NCBI GenBank assembly: GCA_964529445.1
Contig: CAZGWJ010000042.1
Span: 1-21,994, forward strand
Length of the DNA: 21,994 nucleotides
Origin: CAZGWJ01 sp964529445
GTDB lineage: Bacteria > Oederibacteriota > Muellerivitia > Muellerivitales > Muellerivitaceae
Reading direction: 5' to 3'
In this document: positions 16,042 through 21,994 of the stretch, one piece after another
Layout of the letters: the number at the start of each line of letters is the position of its first letter
Numbering within the stretch: position 1 is the stretch's first letter
Made by a program: the position numbers and the translations under genes
The notes under the pieces: model-generated
Seen by the model: the letters and a program-made list of their open reading frames with translations, nothing else
What the model was told of the DNA's origin: nothing
The model's database searches: none

Positions 16042-17736
16042 ATGCGTTTTTCCCCAGGTGTCCTGTTCCTTCTTCTCGGGGCGGCCCCCCTCGGCGGCGC
16101 GGATCTGCCGGAGGTTCTCGTCACGGCTAAACCTCCCGCTCCAGGCACGGTCGTCCTCGCGGGTGACGACCTGAGGGCGTCGCCTGGCGATTCCCTGGCG
16201 GACGTGCTCGCCTGGTCCGGCGAGGCCGACGTGGCCCGGCGGGGCACGGCCCTCGCGGACCTCAATTTCCGCGCATCCACCTTCGAACAGTCCGGCGTCC
16301 TCCTCGACGGCTTTCCCCTGCGGGATCCCCAGACGGGTCACTTCAACCTCGATCTCCCCTATCCTCCCCTCCTCCTGGAACGCATCGAATTCTCTGCCGT
16401 CCCCTGGGGCGGTCACGGCTTGGCCGGATCCGCGGATTTCGTGACACGCCCTCCCTCGGAGGAGAAGGCCGTCTTCTCCGGCGCCTCGGGTTCCTTCGGC
16501 ACGAGCCGGGGCACGGGTCTCGTCGTCCTGCCGCCGGCCGCTCTCTGGTGCCGGGCATCCCGTTCGGATGGGGATCATCCCGGCACCGACGCGCAGGAAT
16601 GGGCCGCCGGCGGCTCCATCCAACTGCGTTCCCTCCTGGACTCCCGTGTCACCGCCGCCTGGTCCGACCGCCGGTTCGGCGCGAACGATTTCTACGGGAA
16701 CTACCCGAAATACGAGGAGTGGGAGGCCACGGAAACCCACTTCGCCTCGTGGAGGGGACGGACGGCGATGGGAGAGGGCGTCCTGGAACCCGGCCTCTAT
16801 GGGCGTCGGCATCAGGACCGTTTCCGCCTGGACCGTTACGGACGCTCCACTTACGAGAATCGGCACACCAGCCAGGTCTTCGGGACCGGAACGCGCTACC
16901 AGCGCGGCCCCTTCCGGGCGGATCTCCACGGGAAGGTCGAGCGGCTCGCCAGTTCCAACCTGGGCCGTCGGGAGCGCGGCTCCGGCGGGATCTCCGGCTT
17001 CATCGCGCACGAGAACGTGTCCCTGGGAATGGAGACGGACCTTTCAAGCCGTGGTTCCGTCCAGGCCAGCCCGCTCCTCTCCGCCCAAACCTGGATCATG
17101 CCGGACGTCTCGCTCACGGGATCCATCACGCGATCCTATCGGGAGGCATCCTTCACCGAACTCTACTACCGGGATCCCCAGAACGTCGGAACCGCCGACC
17201 TGCGAAGCGAGACCGCGTGGATCTACACCCTGATCCCCGACTGGAAGTCGGGGGCGTTTTCGGCGGGCGGGATGGCCTTTCTCCGGCTGGAGCGGGACCT
17301 CATCGACTGGGTGCGTCCCGATGCGTCACAGCCGTGGCGATCCCTCAACATCGGGACGGCCATCGTGCGGGGAGCGGGGGGCCGCGTCGAATCGAGGTTC
17401 GGCTCGTATCGTCTTCGTGCCGGTTATGATTTCCTGGAGCGGGATGCGGACCTGGGGGGGATGCAATCCAAGTACGCCCTGTACTATCCCAGGCACAGGG
17501 TGGATCTCCGGGGCCTCGGAACCTTCGGGATCTTCGGCGTTTCCGCACGGGGAGCCCGCTATTGGCGGACCGACCGCCAATGCTACAGCCTCGTCGAGGG
17601 TCGGATCACGGTCGATACCGGTCTTGGGATCCTCTTCGCAAGCGGCGCCAATATGTTGGATACGGAATACCGGGAAATCGCGGGCGTCCCGATGCCGGGC
17701 CGGTCGCTGGAATGCGGGGTGGAGTTGTCCTTCTGA
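16042..17736 (+). CDS. TonB-dependent outer-membrane receptor (BtuB-like, small barrel)
   Basis: The 564-residue outer-membrane transporter has a signal peptide (MRFSPGVLFLLLGAAPLGG). A TonB-box-like segment (LPEVLVTA) follows directly. The plug domain is at about residues 35-140 and shows GDSLADVLAWSGEADVARRG, FEQSGVLLDGFPLRDPQTGH and ERIEFSAVPWGGHGLAG, which match BtuB-type plugs. The remainder is beta-strand rich. The last strand, ending LECGVELSF, carries the terminal phenylalanine recognised by the BAM machinery. At 564 residues it is small for this family but close to BtuB. Its position after the glycoside hydrolase suggests uptake of released oligosaccharide, although cobalamin or metal chelates are equally compatible. 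It has no Shine-Dalgarno and a -10-like box 7 bases before the ATG. Confidence 0.9.
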   Translation: MRFSPGVLFLLLGAAPLGGADLPEVLVTAKPPAPGTVVLAGDDLRASPGDSLADVLAWSGEADVARRGTALADLNFRASTFEQSGVLLDGFPLRDPQTGHFNLDLPYPPLLLERIEFSAVPWGGHGLAGSADFVTRPPSEEKAVFSGASGSFGTSRGTGLVVLPPAALWCRASRSDGDHPGTDAQEWAAGGSIQLRSLLDSRVTAAWSDRRFGANDFYGNYPKYEEWEATETHFASWRGRTAMGEGVLEPGLYGRRHQDRFRLDRYGRSTYENRHTSQVFGTGTRYQRGPFRADLHGKVERLASSNLGRRERGSGGISGFIAHENVSLGMETDLSSRGSVQASPLLSAQTWIMPDVSLTGSITRSYREASFTELYYRDPQNVGTADLRSETAWIYTLIPDWKSGAFSAGGMAFLRLERDLIDWVRPDASQPWRSLNIGTAIVRGAGGRVESRFGSYRLRAGYDFLERDADLGGMQSKYALYYPRHRVDLRGLGTFGIFGVSARGARYWRTDRQCYSLVEGRITVDTGLGILFASGANMLDTEYREIAGVPMPGRSLECGVELSF

Positions 17737-17776
17737 AGCGCTCGCTTCCCGGGCGCGATCCCGCCCCGGAAAAGGG

Positions 17777-18187
17777 TCACCCGAAGGGATCCCCCGCCTT
17801 CCGGGCTGAACGGACTCCCATGAACAGGAGGAAACCCTTGATCAGGAGGATGTGCGGATCGATCCCGGTCCCGGGCGCCATGGAGATGACGACGATCTGA
17901 ACGAGGAGTTCAACCGCCAGGTACCCGACGCCGGCCCAGGCCCACCGCCTCGATCGACGGAGAGCCCCCCATCCGAGGATGCCCAGGATGACCGCGTGCC
18001 GGAGGTACTCCCCCTCCCATTCGGCATGGACGCCGGAGGCCAGGAAGGCCCGGGTCATGCCGTAGAGCAAGGCGTAGACGATTCCGAGCGCAAGAAAAAA
18101 CCGGGTCCCGTGGTATGCGTCGACCCCGCCGCTCGCCGGCCCTTCCGGCGGCCGTACTGTCCCGGGCGCCCTCTGGTCGGATCCCAT
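17777..18187 (-). CDS. Small multi-pass membrane protein of unknown function
   Basis: The 136-residue protein has about four hydrophobic segments at residues 29-50 (FFLALGIVYALLYGMTRAFL), 64-75, 83-104 (AWAGVGYLAVELLVQIVVIS) and 111-125, separated by arginine-rich loops. I do not recognise the family. The ATG at 18187 lies 2 bases after the stop of the upstream PEBP gene, with GGAGG 5 bases upstream formed by the last codons of that gene, so the two genes are probably co-translated. The much longer upstream frame is a shadow of that gene. The gene converges on the TonB-dependent receptor with a gap of 40 bases. Confidence 0.75.
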   Translation of the reverse strand: MGSDQRAPGTVRPPEGPASGGVDAYHGTRFFLALGIVYALLYGMTRAFLASGVHAEWEGEYLRHAVILGILGWGALRRSRRWAWAGVGYLAVELLVQIVVISMAPGTGIDPHILLIKGFLLFMGVRSARKAGDPFG

Positions 18188-18189
18188 CC

Positions 18190-18717
18190 TCACCTCCGCC
18201 GGTAAAGCCCGGTGAGTCGGGCTTCCGCGAGGACATGCCCCTTCATGGCCTCGAGCGCCTTTTCCCGCGTTGAGCCATCCCGCAGGTCGAGCGCCCGGTC
18301 GAGGGCGAAAAGCCGGAAGACATACCGATGCGTCCCCGAAGGCGGACAGGGCCCGGTGTAACCCCTCCTCCTGGCCCCGTTGTTCCCGCTGACCTGGGCC
18401 TCGCTCCGCCTCAGGTCGACGACGGGTTTCGCGCCCTCCTCCAGACCCTTCCGCTTCGGGGAGATGTTCAGGAGCACCCAATGCACGAACATCCCCGAAG
18501 GCGCGTCCGGGTCCTCGACGATCAAAGCCAGGGCCCGGGTCCCCTCGGGAACGCCTCTCCAATCCAGGCGTGGGGACAAATTCTTCCCGTCGCACGTGTG
18601 TTTCGCGGGGATCATGCCCCCCTCACGGAAGGCCGGCGAAAGGATTCTGAAGGAGGCGTCGATCGCCGCCGCATGCGCGGCCATTCCGATCCAAATAAGG
18701 GTGATAAGGGTTTTCAT
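18190..18717 (-). CDS. YbhB/YbcL (PEBP) family protein, exported
   Basis: This 175-residue phosphatidylethanolamine-binding-protein family member has the bacterial YbhB signature. It shows IPAKHTCDGKNLSPRLDW (37-53), the ligand-pocket motif VEDPDAPSGMFVHWVLLN (67-84) and GYTGPCPPSGTHRYVFRLFALD (119-140). A signal peptide (MKTLITLIWIGMAAHAAA) indicates export; many bacterial homologues are cytoplasmic and others are also exported. Biochemical function is unclear in bacteria. The ATG at 18717 is chosen because AGGAG lies 7 bases upstream and it yields a clean signal peptide; the frame could extend to 18816. It heads a two-gene unit with the membrane protein downstream. Confidence 0.92.
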   Translation of the reverse strand: MKTLITLIWIGMAAHAAAIDASFRILSPAFREGGMIPAKHTCDGKNLSPRLDWRGVPEGTRALALIVEDPDAPSGMFVHWVLLNISPKRKGLEEGAKPVVDLRRSEAQVSGNNGARRRGYTGPCPPSGTHRYVFRLFALDRALDLRDGSTREKALEAMKGHVLAEARLTGLYRRR

Positions 18718-19009
18718 CCAGGGACTCCTGGACATCATTTTCGCCCACTCGTCGGCAGGGATGCTACCGGATAAGACGTCTGGCTGAACCGGTTCAGGAA
18801 AAAGGCCCAATTCCAAAGGTTTATCGTTATTTGTTTATTATCAAGCGGACTTCTTTACGGAAAGTCACGGTTGTATGATTGATGTAATAGCTTTCTTGAT
18901 AACACCCCTGTTCAACAAGAAGGGCAAGTCGGCTCTGCAGGCGGCTCGAATATCATGGCTCCCATATCCATCCCAATCCTACCTTCCGCCACTCCCAGGC
19001 CCTGACCTC
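18718..19009. other. Intergenic region between divergent genes, AT-richer than surroundings
   Basis: These 292 bases separate the minus-strand PEBP gene from the plus-strand Thr-Pro repeat protein gene. The centre (18820-18905) is AT-rich and probably holds promoters in both directions, but no hexamer pair is convincing. TATCAT at 18951-18956 is a possible -10 for the plus strand. A 17-codon open frame from 18955 stops before the main gene. No RNA gene was recognised. Confidence 0.5.
18784..18797. promoter_or_regulatory. 14-bp perfect palindrome upstream of the PEBP gene
   Basis: CTGAACCGGTTCAG is a perfect dyad 67 bases upstream of the PEBP start codon. On the minus strand it overlaps the place a -35 element would take if TAGCAT (about 18763-18768) is the -10. 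This makes it a candidate operator. No regulator is encoded nearby. Confidence 0.35.
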
Positions 19010-21994
19010 ATGGCCCCCCCAGCCCCCATGCGATCTTCCAGGGCCCTTGTCCTGCCGGCCTCCTCGGGACGACCCCCTTGGGTCTTCTGGCTCCTGACCC
19101 TCTTTTTCCTGGCGGGAGCGGCCCCCGACGTATCCGCCGCCTCCACCTGCACCCCCGTCTCGATGACCGTGTGCGGCGTGGGCGACGACTACATGACGCT
19201 CTACATCAATGGACAATTGGTGGGCAGCGGCGATGATTTCCGCTTCGTGCACGTCAACTGCCCGACCGAGGGGCCCACCTGGGGCATCTGTCCCCAGCCC
19301 CTGTGTTTTACCTACCACAGCGGGACGACGCCCACCCTCGCGTCCTTCGGAATCACCGACACCGGCAATGTCATCGCGGCCAAGGTGGAGAACCGGGAGA
19401 CCAGCGAGATGTTCGGTAGCTGGTTCGTCGACATCACCTGTTCCTCCGGCTACCACGCCTACGTCCAGAGCGACAACTCCAGCACCCAGTATTTCCGCCA
19501 GACCGAGGGCGCCACGCCCGTGGCCACGCCCATGGCCCCCAGCTGCGGAGGGCCCGCGCCCCCGATGAACAGCGGCACCTGGAATTCCAAGACCGGCGTC
19601 GTGAACCCCACCTTCTGGGCCAACTCCTCCATCGTCACCGCCACGATCTGGAGCAAGCGCATCACGGATCCCTACACCGGGGACCGTGTCTCCCTGCTCT
19701 CCTACAATTCCAGCGCCAATTCGTCCGTGGACTGCGACGTGGTCTATTTCAGGGACCTCTTCGATCTCACGCCCGTGCCGACCCCGCCCCCGACCGCCTT
19801 CACACTGTCCAAATCGCTCCTGGTGGGCGGTTCGACCCTCACGGACACCCACACTTTCGCCGCGATCCCCCCCGACGTGGCCCGGTCCGTCACGATGATC
19901 CTCACCACCTGCAACGCCGGTTGGGCCGTGACGACCAATGCGACCACGATCATCGACAACAACTCCACCTTCTTCGGGGGCGAGCGCTTCCGGGGCAACA
20001 CCATCCTCGGGAAAACCCGCGGCTTCGGCTCCACCGACTCCGAGGGTTGGATGTACGAGTGGCAGGACTCGGGCGTCACCATGGTCCGGCCGAGCGGGTT
20101 TCGCGGGGCGAGTTGGAACGGCACTTCCTGGGTCCCCTATTGCCACGTGGTCACCGTCATCGGGCTCGACAACACCTACAACACCGGAACCGACAATTGC
20201 CTCCTGCGGCAGAACGAATACGCCTGCTCCAACGGGTGCACGGGTACCTCGAACAGCGTCTACGTGAGCATGGGCTGTCCCATCCCCACCCCGACACCGA
20301 CCCCCACCCCTTCCTCCCCCACACCCACCCCGACCTCCGCCTCCCCCACGGCCACCCCGACGCCCGTCTCGGAGATCCTCAAGTCCGAAAGCCGGACCCA
20401 GGGCACGCTCGGCGACACCGTCACCTACACCCTTCGTTACGCGAACAACTCGATCACGGGCAGCGCGCCGGTCACGGACGACTTCGGCAACAACACCGAC
20501 CCGGTCAGCGACACCGCCCCCTACCGGTGGACCCAACAGGTGGGCGCCGACGCCAACGATTTCGACGAGCGCTCGGAGATCGCGGGCCGCGTGACGTGGC
20601 AATACGCGGAATCCGGGGATCTTCTCACCTACGATTCCGTCAGCAGCATGCTGGACGGGGCCATCAGCCTGACGGACTGGGGCACCAAGCCGGGCCGGGC
20701 CATCGCCTTCGTGTTCCGTTTCACCAGCGTCGACGACTATTGGTTCATCTCGTTCAACCCGGGCGATAACACGACAGCCCAGCTCTACTACCACGACTCG
20801 GGCGGTGACCACGCGGTGGATTCCCTGAAGACCTCCACCGTCACCGGTTGCCTCAAGGACGGCAATTACAACCTGAACATCGCCCTGAGCGGCGCCTCCA
20901 TCGCGGTGACCAGCAGTTGCGGGGCCACGTTCGGCTTTGACAGCGGCTCCACGTACTCCCAGAACCCGGGAACCGTGGGCATCCTGGCCAGGACCTCCGG
21001 TTACATCAAGGAGGAGGGTTTGAGCGCGTTCACGGTCAGCCCCTTGGGCGGTGTGACCTTGACCGGCGTGGTCGTCACCGATACCGTGCCCGCCTGCATC
21101 ACCTTCCTCGATGTCCTTTCGGGAAGCCCCGCCTACGCGGGTCCCAATCCCCTGGCCTGGAGCGTCGGGACCCTGGGTACTTCCACAGCGGGAACCGTCA
21201 CTTGGCGCGGCGTCATCAGTTGCGTGCCCGGAGGGAATATCATCACCAATTGTGGAGCACTGGACAGCATCCAGGAGCCGGTCCTCACCTCCTGCGTGGC
21301 CTTGACCGTCCTCACGCCGACTCCCTCGCCCACCCGCACCAACACTCCCACGAACACACCGACCGCCACTCCCACTCGGACTCCCACCCATACGCCCACG
21401 AATACGCCCACCCGAACACCCACGAACACACCCACGAGGACCCCCACCAGCACCCCGACGCGCACTCCCACCCAGACCCCGACCGCCACTCCGACCGCCA
21501 CTCCGACCGCCACTCCCACGCGCACACCCACGAACACGCCAACCCGGACGCCGACCAGCACTCCCACGCGAACTCCCACGAGTACGCCCACTCGCACGCC
21601 CACGGCAACCCCGACGGCCACACCGACCGGCACACCGACCGCGACACCCACACAGACTCCCACGAATACGCCCACCCGAACACCTACGAACACACCCACG
21701 AGGACCCCCACCAGCACCCCGACTCGCACCCCCACCCACACTCCGACCGCCACACCGACCGGCACTCCCACTGACACGCCAACTCGCACTCCCACGGTGA
21801 CCCCCACCTCTACCCCCACGAACACCCCCACGCGGACTCCCACGAACACACCCACTCGAACTCCGACCACCACTCCCACAGCAACCCCCACTGCCACACC
21901 CACGAGTACCCCGACCCGCACTCCCACTCATACCCCCACCGCCACCCCGACCGACACGCTCACTTCAACCCCCACCTCTACCCCCACGAACACC
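19010..21994 (+). CDS. Large secreted multidomain protein with DUF11-like domain and (TPTX)n array, 3' end beyond window
   Basis: The frame is open from the ATG at 19010 to the window end (995 codons). A hydrophobic signal peptide core (VFWLLTLFFLAGAAPDVSA) follows a long n-region; the ATG at 19028 is an alternative start. No Shine-Dalgarno is seen. A cysteine-rich beta domain (about 50-250, with YINGQLVGSGDDFRFVHVN) is followed by a short TPVPTPPPT linker. A second unrecognised domain spans 265-424, then a TPTP linker (about 425-458). A DUF11-like domain begins GDTVTYTLRYANNS (about 468) and resumes at VVVTDTVPACITF (about 687). Between these halves sits an insert of about 200 residues resembling a concanavalin/laminin-G sandwich (VFRFTSVDDYWFISFNP). 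From about residue 769 the protein is a TPTX array. A surface or adhesive role is inferred. Confidence 0.85.
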   Translation, partial: MAPPAPMRSSRALVLPASSGRPPWVFWLLTLFFLAGAAPDVSAASTCTPVSMTVCGVGDDYMTLYINGQLVGSGDDFRFVHVNCPTEGPTWGICPQPLCFTYHSGTTPTLASFGITDTGNVIAAKVENRETSEMFGSWFVDITCSSGYHAYVQSDNSSTQYFRQTEGATPVATPMAPSCGGPAPPMNSGTWNSKTGVVNPTFWANSSIVTATIWSKRITDPYTGDRVSLLSYNSSANSSVDCDVVYFRDLFDLTPVPTPPPTAFTLSKSLLVGGSTLTDTHTFAAIPPDVARSVTMILTTCNAGWAVTTNATTIIDNNSTFFGGERFRGNTILGKTRGFGSTDSEGWMYEWQDSGVTMVRPSGFRGASWNGTSWVPYCHVVTVIGLDNTYNTGTDNCLLRQNEYACSNGCTGTSNSVYVSMGCPIPTPTPTPTPSSPTPTPTSASPTATPTPVSEILKSESRTQGTLGDTVTYTLRYANNSITGSAPVTDDFGNNTDPVSDTAPYRWTQQVGADANDFDERSEIAGRVTWQYAESGDLLTYDSVSSMLDGAISLTDWGTKPGRAIAFVFRFTSVDDYWFISFNPGDNTTAQLYYHDSGGDHAVDSLKTSTVTGCLKDGNYNLNIALSGASIAVTSSCGATFGFDSGSTYSQNPGTVGILARTSGYIKEEGLSAFTVSPLGGVTLTGVVVTDTVPACITFLDVLSGSPAYAGPNPLAWSVGTLGTSTAGTVTWRGVISCVPGGNIITNCGALDSIQEPVLTSCVALTVLTPTPSPTRTNTPTNTPTATPTRTPTHTPTNTPTRTPTNTPTRTPTSTPTRTPTQTPTATPTATPTATPTRTPTNTPTRTPTSTPTRTPTSTPTRTPTATPTATPTGTPTATPTQTPTNTPTRTPTNTPTRTPTSTPTRTPTHTPTATPTGTPTDTPTRTPTVTPTSTPTNTPTRTPTNTPTRTPTTTPTATPTATPTSTPTRTPTHTPTATPTDTLTSTPTSTPTNT
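21309..21994 (+). repeat. 12-bp coding repeat array encoding TPTX tetrapeptides
   Basis: More than 50 near-continuous units of ACN-CCN-ACN-NNN encode Thr-Pro-Thr-X, where X is most often Arg, Asn, Ser or Ala and occasionally His, Gln, Gly or Asp. Thr and Pro codons vary at third positions between units, so the array is not a freshly expanded microsatellite. It runs off the window end in frame. The long reverse-strand frame of VGV repeats is only its complement. Confidence 0.9.
21397..21754 (+). repeat. Internal segmental duplication within the TPTX array
   Basis: About 94 bases at 21397-21490 recur at 21661-21754 with only a few substitutions, beginning CACGAATACGCCCACCCGAA in both. The offset of 264 bases equals 22 units of 12 bp. 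The match is much closer than between arbitrary units of the array, indicating duplication or conversion of a multi-unit block. Confidence 0.7.

Noticed and set aside
17737..17776. Bidirectional terminator between the TonB-dependent receptor and the small membrane protein gene
   Set aside because: A GC-rich imperfect stem (CCGGGCG with CGCCCCGG) is present, but there is no U-tract in either direction and the pairing has mismatches.
21133..21927. A minus-strand VGV-repeat protein (and a similar one at 15089-15502)
   Set aside because: The VGVRVGVLVGV pattern is simply the reverse complement of the ACN-CCN linker codons. There is no start signal or flanking domain.
18953..21931. A 992-codon open frame on the minus strand opposite the Thr-Pro repeat protein
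   Set aside because: Its translation is low-complexity Gly/Arg/Ser. The plus strand has a signal peptide, domain structure and a coherent linker, so this is a shadow.
21309..21994. CRISPR-like or tandem non-coding array at the right end
   Set aside because: The 12-bp period is in codon phase, has no distinct spacers and continues an open reading frame, so it is a coding repeat.

Overview
The window is GC-rich bacterial DNA, tightly packed on the minus strand in its left half. It probably comes from an uncultured diderm (Gram-negative type) bacterium. Evidence for an outer membrane is a TonB-dependent receptor ending in phenylalanine. Several exported proteins carry long Thr-Pro linkers, one of them with a C-terminal sorting/FlgD-Ig-like domain. 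I cannot name the phylum; the traits fit poorly cultured lineages known mainly from metagenomes.

Left half (about 1-11.8 kb, all minus strand). Read in the direction of transcription the order is murA, hisD, hisC, hisB, hisH, hisA, hisF, hisI, trpE, trpG, a DUF348/G5/3D-domain cell-wall protein, and the N-terminal part of an unrecognised Thr-Pro-linker membrane protein that runs off the window. The his genes cover most of histidine biosynthesis, but hisG and hisE are not here. TrpE and TrpG form anthranilate synthase, and no other trp gene is present. hisD-hisC and trpE-trpG overlap by 4 bases (ATGA). Nearly every other gap in the cluster holds an imperfect inverted-repeat element built from 8-10 bp units ending in GAAG, GGAG or CAAG. 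These elements are the most unusual feature of the window.

Centre (about 11.9-12.5 kb). The RNase P RNA gene (rnpB, type A, minus strand) has a perfect 10-bp P1 helix and a downstream intrinsic terminator. It lies upstream of murA and diverges from the exported-protein genes to its right.

Right half (12.5-22 kb). On the plus strand are a large secreted clan GH-A glycoside hydrolase, whose barrel is split by a carbohydrate-binding module, and a small TonB-dependent receptor; they may work together in glycan breakdown and uptake. Two minus-strand genes follow: a four-helix membrane protein and a secreted YbhB/PEBP-family protein. The plus strand then carries a very large secreted multidomain protein ending in a (TPTX)n array that continues past the window edge.

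The second theme is translation initiation. Genes inside the operons have Shine-Dalgarno sequences. Three genes for exported proteins instead have a good -10 hexamer 6-7 bases before an ATG, suggesting leaderless mRNAs.
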